Below are positions 51,740 through 59,395 of a DNA stretch of 64,000 bases, piece by piece (the first letter of the stretch is position 1; each line of letters begins with the position of its first letter). The stretch is from JALYYC01 sp039922495. Its GTDB lineage: Bacteria > Chloroflexota > Dormibacteria > CF-121. The notes below the pieces were generated by a model. It saw nothing but the letters and a program-made list of their open reading frames with translations, was not told where the DNA came from and did not search any database. The translations under genes and the position numbers were made by a program. Location of the stretch: assembly GCA_039922495.1 (NCBI GenBank), contig JBDTEO010000006.1, positions 83,558 through 147,557 of the forward strand. Direction: 5' to 3'.

Positions 51740-51802
51740 CATATTGCCGGTACGCGCAAGTGCAGGGGCGGCAACCGCCCCGGGATGGGAAGATGGAGCC
51801 CC

Positions 51803-53362
51803 ATGCTGGCGATCGAGCAATACACCCGACGGCTCCTCCAGGACTTCCACCCGATCGTCGCCGCCAACCGGCCGCCGGTCGATCTCGCGCCGGAGAAGGA
51901 CGATGCCCACCGCTTCATTCGCGGCGGCGGCGGCCTCGTCACCGGGCTCTCCGGGCTCGCCCAGGCAACCGGGGCGGTCTGGGTGGCCTCGGTGCGGGAC
52001 GGTTTCGAGGGGGAGCTCGACCTGGGCCAGGGCGGCGAGCCGATGCTGGTCGAGACGATTGATCGGGCGCGATTCCAGGTCAGCTGGGTCAATCCGCCCA
52101 AGCTCGCCTACGACCTGTACTACAACACGATCGCCAATCCGCTCCTCTGGTTTGTCCAGCACTACCTCTGGAACCTGGCCGAGGCGCCCGTCCTGGACGA
52201 TAGCACGCACCGCGCCTGGAACGAGGGGTATCGCGTCGTCAACCAGATGTTCGCGAACCACGTTGTGCGCGAAGCACGGCGCAGCCGCAAGCGCCCGCTG
52301 GTGCTCTCACACGATTACCATCTCTATCTCGTGCCGCGGCTCGTCCGCCGGGAGCTGCCCGACGCCGTGCTGCAGCACTATGTCCATATCCCCTGGCCCA
52401 CGCCGCAGTACTGGAAAGTGCTGCCGCAGTACATGCGCGACGAGATCATGGATGGCCTCCTGGCGGCGGATATCGTCGGGTTGCAAACCTCGCACGACGT
52501 TCGGAATTTCCTGCTCACCTGCGAAGAAAACATGGGCCTGCCGGTTGACTTCCGTCAGCAGACGGCCTTCTATCGAGGCCGCACGGTGTGGGTTCGCAAT
52601 TATCCGATCTCGATCGATGTCCGGGAATTCGAGCGCACGGCGGCGACGCCTGCCGTCGAGCGGGCGGAGCGCGAGATTCTCCGCTGGCGCACCGAACAGC
52701 TGGTCTACCGGGTCGACCGCATGGACCTTTCGAAGAACATCGTGCGCGGCTTCTATGCGTTTGATCGACTGCTGCAGGCTCATGCCGAGTGGCGCGGCCG
52801 CGTCATCTTCTGGGCGATGCTGCAAAAGACGCGCCAGAACGTGCCTGAGTACCGTGAGTACGCGCGGCAGGTCGTGCAGGTGGCCCGCCTGATCAATGCC
52901 CGGCAAGGCACGACGGAGTGGCAGCCGATTCGCCTGGAGCTCCGGGACGACCTCAACCGCGCGATCGCGGGCTACAAGCAGTTCGATGTTCTGTTCGTCA
53001 ACCCGATCTATGACGGCATGAACCTGGTCGCGAAGGAGGGCGTCAGCGTCAACCGGCGCGGCGGCGTGCTCGTCCTGTCGGAAAATGCCGGCACCCACGA
53101 GGAGTTGGGGGAGTGGGCGATCACCATCAATCCCTTCGACGTCGACGCTACCGCCGAGGCGCTCCATCGCGCCCTGCTGATGGACCCGGTCGAGCGACAC
53201 GCACGGTCCGAGAAGATGCGCAGCGTCGTTCAGCAAAACGATGTTGCCCGATGGATCTCGGCGCAGTTGCAGGACATTCGCGACCTCCTCGAACCGCTCG
53301 CCGCTCGCCAGCCCGATTCAGCTCGCGAAAACGCCTTCAGCCGGCTAGCCGAGCGCCAGTAA
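51803..53362 (+). CDS. otsA: trehalose-6-phosphate synthase (GT20)
   Basis: Transfers glucose from a nucleotide sugar to glucose-6-phosphate. The 519-aa protein has the family motifs RGGGGLVTGLS near residue 34, HDYHLYLVPRLVR near 170, HIPWPTPQYWKVLP near 190, the donor-site RMDLSKNIVRGFYAF near 308, and NPIYDGMNLVAKEG near 396. Some donor-site residues differ from the common DxxKGI form (DLSKNI), so a glucosylglycerol-phosphate synthase is possible. ATG 51803 with GGAG upstream. It ends 18 bp inside the convergent otsB-like gene. Confidence 0.88.
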   Translation: MLAIEQYTRRLLQDFHPIVAANRPPVDLAPEKDDAHRFIRGGGGLVTGLSGLAQATGAVWVASVRDGFEGELDLGQGGEPMLVETIDRARFQVSWVNPPKLAYDLYYNTIANPLLWFVQHYLWNLAEAPVLDDSTHRAWNEGYRVVNQMFANHVVREARRSRKRPLVLSHDYHLYLVPRLVRRELPDAVLQHYVHIPWPTPQYWKVLPQYMRDEIMDGLLAADIVGLQTSHDVRNFLLTCEENMGLPVDFRQQTAFYRGRTVWVRNYPISIDVREFERTAATPAVERAEREILRWRTEQLVYRVDRMDLSKNIVRGFYAFDRLLQAHAEWRGRVIFWAMLQKTRQNVPEYREYARQVVQVARLINARQGTTEWQPIRLELRDDLNRAIAGYKQFDVLFVNPIYDGMNLVAKEGVSVNRRGGVLVLSENAGTHEELGEWAITINPFDVDATAEALHRALLMDPVERHARSEKMRSVVQQNDVARWISAQLQDIRDLLEPLAARQPDSARENAFSRLAERQ

Positions 53363-54112
53363 ATCGCGGAGTAGCGTCTTCACGCCCTCGACGCCGTCGA
53401 CCAGGAGGTCGCAGTCGACGAAGGCCTCCGGCGCCACTTCGGGAGACCGGACGCCGATGGCCAGAGTTCGGACGCCCTGCAGCTGCCGCATGGCTTTAAA
53501 GGCGTCGGTGTCGGTGACGTCATCACCGACGTAAATCAGCGCTCGGGGATGCAGGGAGCTCGCCAGTCCAGCGACCACGCTGCCCTTGGTCACCTCAACC
53601 GCCGGGCGCAGCTCCCAGACCTGACGACCGGCGTGGAGCCGAAGGCGCTCGCGCGCCGCCAGGGGCCGGAGTAACGCTTCCAGATCCTTGCCGGCCCGGG
53701 GGTCGTCGGACTCGCGGTAGTGGACGCTGATCGCCGCGGCTTTGCGCTCGACGCGGATGCCGCGCCGGCCGATCTGCATCGGCACGATGGCGTGGGCCGC
53801 CCGCGCCAGGTTGGCTAAAAAGGGTTCCGCGAGGGGGCTGAGCTGCGACCGCCCCGCCAGCCGCTCCTCCAGTCCGTGATTCCCGATCAGCATGATCGCC
53901 GGGATGCGGACCCGGTCCCAGAGCTGGTCGGTGTCGCGCCCGCTGATGAGCACGAGCCGCGCAAGCCGAAGCGCGAGGGCTTCGAGCAGGCCAAGCGTCT
54001 CCGCGTCCGGGCGCGCCTGATTGGGATCGCTGACGATCGGCGCCAGGGTCCCGTCGAAGTCGAGGCCGAGGACGGTCCCGGTAAGGGGACGGCCGCCGAG
54101 GCGGGCGGCTAG
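53345..54112 (-). CDS. otsB: trehalose-phosphatase, start unresolved
   Basis: Removes phosphate from trehalose-6-phosphate. A HAD-type phosphatase with motif I LGLDFDGTLAPIVSDP (Asp nucleophile), motif II LVLISGRD near 55 and motif IV YVGDDVTDTDAFK near 200 of the extended frame. Motif I lies 36 codons upstream of the first usable start (GTG 53953); no ATG, GTG, TTG or CTG occurs in frame between there and the TGA near 54205. The 5' limit given is where OtsB-like sequence (LAARLGGRPLTG) begins, just after the upstream MerR stop. A +1 frameshift at that stop (GCC-TGAG), a rare start codon or an assembly indel could explain it. Confidence 0.8.
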   Translation of the reverse strand, partial: LAARLGGRPLTGTVLGLDFDGTLAPIVSDPNQARPDAETLGLLEALALRLARLVLISGRDTDQLWDRVRIPAIMLIGNHGLEERLAGRSQLSPLAEPFLANLARAAHAIVPMQIGRRGIRVERKAAAISVHYRESDDPRAGKDLEALLRPLAARERLRLHAGRQVWELRPAVEVTKGSVVAGLASSLHPRALIYVGDDVTDTDAFKAMRQLQGVRTLAIGVRSPEVAPEAFVDCDLLVDGVEGVKTLLRDLLALG

Positions 54113-54116
54113 CGGC

Positions 54117-54419
54117 TCAGGCCCAGAGGTGACGGGCGCCGGCGAGCTCCGGGAAGTCGGACTCGGGGATCTGGAGCCGGCTCTCGACGGCCGCCTCCAT
54201 CAGGGAGAAGATCACCTTGACGCCGGCCAGGTTGATGCCGTGCACGGTGGTCAATTCGCGGATCAGGCGGATGCGCTCGATGTCCCGGCGCGAATAGCGA
54301 CGGCGCTGGGTGGGCGTCCGTTCGGGCGCGATCAGATTCTCACTCTCGTACACGAAGAGCGTCCGGGGCTCGATATCGAACATATCCGAGACTTCGCTGG
54401 ACTTATGCGGCATTGCCAC
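54117..54419 (-). CDS. HspR-like MerR-family regulator (paralogue 2)
   Basis: The 100-aa protein reads SDMFDIEPRTLFVYESENLIAPERTPTQRRRYSRRDIERIRLI, then GINLAGVKVIFSLME. It is shorter than the other paralogues. GTG 54419 has GGAGGG eight bases upstream. It precedes otsB on the same strand and its final codons overlap the open otsB frame. Confidence 0.85.
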   Translation of the reverse strand: MAMPHKSSEVSDMFDIEPRTLFVYESENLIAPERTPTQRRRYSRRDIERIRLIRELTTVHGINLAGVKVIFSLMEAAVESRLQIPESDFPELAGARHLWA

Positions 54420-54451
54420 GTGCTGCCCTCCAGGGACGGGAACTGTAACAA

Positions 54452-54482
54452 ATTATAGCAAACATATCAGCTTTTATGACAA
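54452..54482 (-). promoter_or_regulatory. sigma-70-type promoter for the merR-otsB genes
   Basis: Minus strand TTGTCA at 54482-54477, a 19-bp AT-rich spacer and a perfect TATAAT at 54457-54452. ACTGTAACA (54442-54450) lies directly downstream, where a repressor would block transcription. Confidence 0.6.
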
Positions 54483-54666
54483 ACAAGAAAAGCAGCTGGC
54501 TTTTGGATAGTCGGTGATGTCCGCGGAGGTGGTGTGACGATACGTGAAAGGATCCCCAATGGTTGTGCGGCCGTGTATCACACTAGGCGTGCAAACGGTC
54601 GCTTGAACGACATAGATGTTGCCAGTAGGCTCTCGCTTCAACGGCACCGGTGCCGTTTCCACCAGC

Positions 54667-55797
54667 ATGTCGGGAATCTTACGGCAACTCACCGCATTTG
54701 GAGGCAGGCTGCTCCTGGGGATGGCCCTGTTCGCCCTGCTAACGCCGCCCTTCGGGCTGCGTGCCTACCTCGACGCCCGAGCCCAGGACCAGGTCGCCTC
54801 CACCCCGGTCTTGAAAAGCTTCGGCCGCCCGGCCGCCTCGGTGGTGAAGGTGCCCGGCTCGGCGCGGCCCTCGCCCGCCGCGCCGAGTTCCCCGCTCGAC
54901 GGGATCAAGGGGAAGGGCGCCTGGTTCATGATGTTCGATGGCGATTGGACCGATCCGGATTCGGACCGGGCCGCCGCCATGGTTGATGCGGCGGTCCGCG
55001 CCGATCTCAGCCATATCTATGTGCGCATCGCCGACTCACGACATCATTTCTATGCGGCGGCCGCCCTCCAGGATCTGCTCCCGATTGCGCACGAGCACGG
55101 CCTCAAGGTGATCGGCTGGATCGAGCCGATGCTGAACGATCCGGGCTCCGATGCCTCGGACGCGATCGCGGCGGCGGACTTCCAGGAGCAGGGGCAGCAG
55201 CTCGACGGCCTGGCGCTGACGATCGAAGGCGACAGCACCTCCGACCCGAACGTCGGCCAGTACCTGACCGGGATCCGCGGTGGCGCTGCCGGGCTGAACG
55301 GTCTCGGCGACCGGTACCTGCTGATCGCCAGTACGCTCCCGACCCCCTACGATCACCCTGGCTACGCCTACGCTACCCTCTCACGCTACTGTCAGGCTTT
55401 TGCCCCGATGGCGTACTGGCGGGCGACGGGCTTACCTCAGTACAGCGGCGTCGCCGGGACCCGTGCCTACCTGGATCAAATCTTTGCCCAGTTCCGCGAT
55501 CCGGGCGTGAACCCGTTCAAGCGTCCGCTGACGATCACGGCGCAGGCCTATGACGCGGCCCCGGAGTATGGGACCCCGGGCGCGCCCCCGGCTGACGAGA
55601 TCAAGACCTCGATGGACGAGACCCGCGCCCAGGGTGGCATCAGCTGGTCGTACTACCGCCTGGCCGACGCGAGCAATGGGGTGACCGGTGACGAGCAGCA
55701 GGCGATCAGTGGCTATCCGTTCTGGCAGCGGGCCGGCGGCGCGCCTATCGCCGAGAAAGCATTGATCGCGAAACCCGACCAGCCCGTAGCGTACTAA
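54667..55797 (+). CDS. exported putative glycoside-hydrolase-like TIM-barrel protein
   Basis: The 376-aa protein has an N-terminal signal or anchor (LLLGMALFALLTPPFGL, about residues 15-32), a low-complexity linker and a barrel starting GAWFMMFDGDWTDPD. Segments HIYVRIADSRHHFY, LKVIGWIEPML and CQAFAPMAYWRATGLP resemble the Hsa-type/DUF4015-like putative hydrolases, but no catalytic acids are certain. It lies 20 bp before ftsH on the same strand. Confidence 0.65.
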   Translation: MSGILRQLTAFGGRLLLGMALFALLTPPFGLRAYLDARAQDQVASTPVLKSFGRPAASVVKVPGSARPSPAAPSSPLDGIKGKGAWFMMFDGDWTDPDSDRAAAMVDAAVRADLSHIYVRIADSRHHFYAAAALQDLLPIAHEHGLKVIGWIEPMLNDPGSDASDAIAAADFQEQGQQLDGLALTIEGDSTSDPNVGQYLTGIRGGAAGLNGLGDRYLLIASTLPTPYDHPGYAYATLSRYCQAFAPMAYWRATGLPQYSGVAGTRAYLDQIFAQFRDPGVNPFKRPLTITAQAYDAAPEYGTPGAPPADEIKTSMDETRAQGGISWSYYRLADASNGVTGDEQQAISGYPFWQRAGGAPIAEKALIAKPDQPVAY

Positions 55798-55817
55798 GGA
55801 GAGGGGTACAAGAGCCT

Positions 55818-57788
55818 ATGAAAACGTTTTTCCGTCGGTTTGACATCGCCGCGCAGGTGCGGCGTAAGCGTGTTCTGGTCCCTGTTCTCGCGGCCATGGC
55901 CATCCTCGTGTTTGGCGGCATGTGGTACGCGTCGCACTCCGGGCCCAACGCCGTCCTGATTCAACCGGCGACGCCGATCAGCGTCGTCCTGGATCGCGCC
56001 GATGCCGGCGAGCTGGCCGCGGCGAACATCAGCGGGCAACGGATCATCGTCACCGACAAAGCGGGGCAGCGCTCGTGGACGATCGAGAAGGAGTCAGCAA
56101 TGGGGACGACTGAACAGCACCTGCGTGACCACAATGTCCGCATCACGGTTCAGTCGACGGACGACACCTCCCTGGCGACCATGCTCCCCAACCTGGTCGG
56201 CCTGCTTGTGCTGCTGGCGCTGCTCTTTATCATGTTGCGCCGCTCGAACATGCTCGGAAACCCGATGGGAACCATGACCAAGCACCTGGGCGACCCTCGC
56301 AACGGTGAGACGGAATCGGTCACCTTCGACCAGGTGGTCGGCGTCGACGAGGCCAAACACGAGCTCGAAGAGGTGGTCCAGTTTCTCAAGGCCCCGGAAA
56401 GCTTCGGGCAGCTCGGCGCCCGCATGCCGCGCGGGATCCTCCTCGTGGGCCCGCCGGGCACCGGGAAGACGTTGCTCTCGCGGGCCGTTGCCGGCGAAGC
56501 CAAGGTGCCGTTCTTCTCGTTGAGCGGTTCGGACTTCGTCGAGATGTTCGTCGGGGTCGGGGCCGCCCGGGTCCGTGATCTCTTTAAACACGCGAAGAAA
56601 AACTCGCCGTGCATCGTGTTCCTCGACGAGATCGACGCGCTGGGACGCAAGCGTGGCGGTTCCGGGATGCGCACCAATGAGGAGCGCGAACAGACCCTGA
56701 ACCAGCTGCTCGTCGAAATGGATGGATTCAATACTGACTGCGCCGTCGTGGTGATCGCGGCTACCAACCGGCCGGACGTGCTCGACCCGGCCCTCTTGCG
56801 CTCCGGGCGTTTCGACCGGCGCGTGGCGATCGACGCCCCGGATCTCAACGGGCGCCGCGCCATCCTCAAGCTCTATGCCGACCAGAAGCCGCTCTCCGCG
56901 GACATCGACCTCGACGTCGTTGCCCGCCAGACCCCGGGCTTTACCGGTGCCGACCTCGCCAATCTCCTGAACGAAGCGGCGATCCTGTCCGCACGCGGGC
57001 GCAAGTCGTCGATCGGCAAGGCGGAACTCGAAGAGGCGAGCCTGCGCGTCATGGCCGGGCCGGAGAAGCGCAGTCGGATCATCACCCCGGAGGAAAAGGC
57101 GATCATCGCCTACCACGAGGTGGGGCATGCCCTGGTGATGAAGTCGATCGCCAAGAGCGATCCGGTCCACAAGGTCTCGGTGATCTCTCGTGGACAGGCC
57201 CTCGGCGTGACGATCCAGCTTCCCTTGAAGGATCGCTACTTGACCTCGAGGTCGGAGTTGATGGCCCGCATGGCGGCGGCCATGGGCGGACGAGCGGCTG
57301 AAGAGATCATCTTCGGTGATGTCACGACCGGCGCCAAGCAGGACATCGAACACGCGACGTGCATTGCCCGGCAGATGGTCTGCGAGTTCGGCATGAGCGA
57401 GCGTCTCGGCCTGGTGACCCTGCATCGCCGAGGCGAGAGCGACAACATGTTCTTCTCCGAGCTGACCGCCGCGGATGTCGATGCGGAGATCAAAGCCCTG
57501 ACCGATTCGTCTTACCGGCTCGCGTACGACATCTGCGAGAAGCGCCGGGCCACCCTGGTCCGGATCGCTGAGCACCTGCAGGTGGTCGAAACCCTCGATG
57601 GCGATGAGCTCGATCGCCTGCTGCTCGAGGAAAGCGCTCCCGTCATTGCCCGACTGGAGAACGGGAGTGCCAGCCGGAAAGAGATCCGTGGCCGGGCGCA
57701 GATTGCGGCTGCTGAGGCGACCAGCTGGTTGGATGCCGACGACCCGAGCAGCGAGTCCGATGACGCGCCGCCGATCGCCGCGAGCTAG
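55818..57788 (+). CDS. ftsH: ATP-dependent zinc metalloprotease FtsH
   Basis: A membrane AAA+ protease that degrades misfolded membrane and regulatory proteins. The 656-aa protein has two N-terminal spans (about residues 17-34 and 129-146) around an extracytoplasmic domain, an AAA module with Walker A GPPGTGKT near 211, pore loop MFVGVGAARVRDLF near 238, Walker B IVFLDEIDALGRKR near 270 and sensor RSGRFDRRVAI near 330, and a zinc protease with HEVGH at about 433-437 (normally HEAGH). Good GGAGAGG ribosome site. Its stop abuts the stop of a convergent HspR-like gene. Confidence 0.96.
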   Translation: MKTFFRRFDIAAQVRRKRVLVPVLAAMAILVFGGMWYASHSGPNAVLIQPATPISVVLDRADAGELAAANISGQRIIVTDKAGQRSWTIEKESAMGTTEQHLRDHNVRITVQSTDDTSLATMLPNLVGLLVLLALLFIMLRRSNMLGNPMGTMTKHLGDPRNGETESVTFDQVVGVDEAKHELEEVVQFLKAPESFGQLGARMPRGILLVGPPGTGKTLLSRAVAGEAKVPFFSLSGSDFVEMFVGVGAARVRDLFKHAKKNSPCIVFLDEIDALGRKRGGSGMRTNEEREQTLNQLLVEMDGFNTDCAVVVIAATNRPDVLDPALLRSGRFDRRVAIDAPDLNGRRAILKLYADQKPLSADIDLDVVARQTPGFTGADLANLLNEAAILSARGRKSSIGKAELEEASLRVMAGPEKRSRIITPEEKAIIAYHEVGHALVMKSIAKSDPVHKVSVISRGQALGVTIQLPLKDRYLTSRSELMARMAAAMGGRAAEEIIFGDVTTGAKQDIEHATCIARQMVCEFGMSERLGLVTLHRRGESDNMFFSELTAADVDAEIKALTDSSYRLAYDICEKRRATLVRIAEHLQVVETLDGDELDRLLLEESAPVIARLENGSASRKEIRGRAQIAAAEATSWLDADDPSSESDDAPPIAAS

Positions 57789-58133
57789 CTAAATAATTTC
57801 CTCGTAGAGTTCGTAGACCGTCTTGAGGTCGTCGGGGGGTTTGATCCCGCCGTTCTTCAAGGACTCGAGCAGCATCAGGATGTACTTGACGCCGGCGAGG
57901 TTGACGCCCTTTTCGCGCGTCAGTTGCTGGATGACCTGCAGCTTGCGAACATTCCGCTGCGAGTAGCGGCGTCGGTTCGTGGCCGTTCGGTAGGGCTCGA
58001 TCAGGCCGAGGTCCTCGTACATCATCAGCGTCCGCGGGTGGGTCTCGAGGATCTCGGACGCCACGCTGATCGTATACAGGGGCTTATCGAGATCGAAGGC
58101 TCCGCTGAGCCGCGGGTCGCGGTTGGGGATCAC
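57789..58133 (-). CDS. HspR-like MerR-family regulator (paralogue 3)
   Basis: The 114-aa product begins after a GTG and contains YTISVASEILETHPRTLMMYEDLGLIEPYRTATNRRRYSQRNVRKL and GVNLAGVKYILMLLESL, nearly the same as paralogue 4. It follows the CheY-like gene by six bases on the same strand, with its ribosome site overlapping that stop codon (TAGGAGG). Confidence 0.88.
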   Translation of the reverse strand: MIPNRDPRLSGAFDLDKPLYTISVASEILETHPRTLMMYEDLGLIEPYRTATNRRRYSQRNVRKLQVIQQLTREKGVNLAGVKYILMLLESLKNGGIKPPDDLKTVYELYEEII

Positions 58134-58139
58134 GACCTC

Positions 58140-58529
58140 CTATTCCTTGACCCAATCCTGGACGCCCCGGCTGAGACTGGCTGGCGTGGTTTCGGACTTG
58201 ATCAGGTAGTCGAGCGCGCCGAGCTTGAGGCCGCGATCGACCAGTTCCTTTTCTCCATAGTTGGAGAGAATGATGACCGGGATATTTTTCGTGACCGCAT
58301 CGGTCCGAAGATTCTCCAGCACCGCAAAGCCGTCCATCTTCGGCAGGCGGATGTCGAGGAAGACGATGTCCGGGACAAGCTTCTTCGCCTGGACCAGGCC
58401 TTCTTCGCCGGACTTGGCGACTGTGACCCGGTAGCCGTCCAGCTCCAACTTCAGCTTGTACATCTCTGCGACGGCGGGATCGTCTTCGATGAAGAGAACA
58501 TTTACATCCTCGTCGACAACTTCACTCAT
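58140..58529 (-). CDS. single-domain response regulator (CheY-like)
   Basis: The 129-aa receiver has FIEDDPAV, the phosphoacceptor in IVFLDIRLPKMDG near residue 58, VIILSNY and the Lys in YLIKSETTPASL near 109. No output domain. It is very close in wording to the partial regulator at the right edge of the window, and both are paired with an HspR-like gene. Confidence 0.9.
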   Translation of the reverse strand: MSEVVDEDVNVLFIEDDPAVAEMYKLKLELDGYRVTVAKSGEEGLVQAKKLVPDIVFLDIRLPKMDGFAVLENLRTDAVTKNIPVIILSNYGEKELVDRGLKLGALDYLIKSETTPASLSRGVQDWVKE

Positions 58530-58722
58530 GTTCCCTCCTTAAGCGACACTGGGTCTGTCATGTTTCCCCCAGCGTTTCCGGTCGCTAGTATACCCGAAAT
58601 TTGGTGAAATGCCTTACGCGCAAAAGGTGAAACTGTTCAGTCCGGCGCTAATCAAGTGGTACCATGGCGCTACGGTTCCCGGGTATTCCCGGAAAATGGG
58701 TGCTGGAGGAGGCGCGTACAGG

Positions 58723-58935
58723 ATGGGATATCTTCGAGGTCTGACGCATGGGGCGATCGCAGGCGCCGTGCTTGGGTTGCTGTACGCCCCCGAGCCGGGG
58801 CCGGCGATGCGCCGGCGCGTCTCACGCCTGCTCGGGCAGGCGGAGCAGGCGTTGGCCGACGGACCTGCCCCCGTGGTGGCGGCTCCAAAGCGGCGAACCG
58901 TTGGTGGAACAGAAAGCCGGGCCAGGCGCCCGTAG
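58723..58935 (+). CDS. small YtxH-like membrane protein (70 aa)
   Basis: MGYLRGLTHGAIAGAVLGLLYAPEPGPAMRRRV has the hydrophobic, Gly-rich span followed by L-x-APxxG that defines YtxH-type stress proteins. ATG 58723 with GGAGGAGG upstream; the frame stays open upstream. It is followed by a second YtxH protein. Confidence 0.7.
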   Translation: MGYLRGLTHGAIAGAVLGLLYAPEPGPAMRRRVSRLLGQAEQALADGPAPVVAAPKRRTVGGTESRARRP

Positions 58936-58944
58936 GAGGAGCAC

Positions 58945-59340
58945 ATGGAACAGACCGTGGATAAGGCCGTTGACCGGCTGAGTGAGTTGCTCGACCTCGC
59001 GACCAAGACCGTCGATCGCGCCTCGAAGACCGCCAAGGATCTCGAGGTCAAGGACCGGCTGACGGATGCCGTCTCGGCACTCCGGCGGACGCGCGTGACG
59101 CAGGACGACGACTCCGGGATCGAGCGCTTCATGACCGGCATCCTGATCGGGGTCGCGGTTGGCTTCGGCCTGGCGCTCTTGCTTGCCCCAAAGACCGGCG
59201 AGGAGATGCGCGACGACCTGATGCAGCGCGGCATCGAGCTGCGTGACCGTGCCGGCGAGCTGGCGTCGAAGATGCCCTTTGGAGACGGTGAGCAGATCCG
59301 GGCCGAGAAGGCGACGACCGACCAACCCGGAATCGCCTAA
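58945..59340 (+). CDS. YtxH-domain protein
   Basis: The 131-aa product has an amphipathic N-terminal helix (VDRLSELLDLATKTVDRASK) and then a YtxH unit, GILIGVAVGFGLALLLAPKTGEEMRDDLMQRG (key GxxxGxxxGLxxAPKTGEExR). YtxH proteins are general-stress membrane proteins in Bacillus; the precise role is unknown. GGAGGAG ribosome site. Confidence 0.85.
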   Translation: MEQTVDKAVDRLSELLDLATKTVDRASKTAKDLEVKDRLTDAVSALRRTRVTQDDDSGIERFMTGILIGVAVGFGLALLLAPKTGEEMRDDLMQRGIELRDRAGELASKMPFGDGEQIRAEKATTDQPGIA

Positions 59341-59395
59341 CGTCCGTCCCTACGAGCGGCACGCCGGCTAAGGCCGCCCGGGTCGCGGGCTGCGC

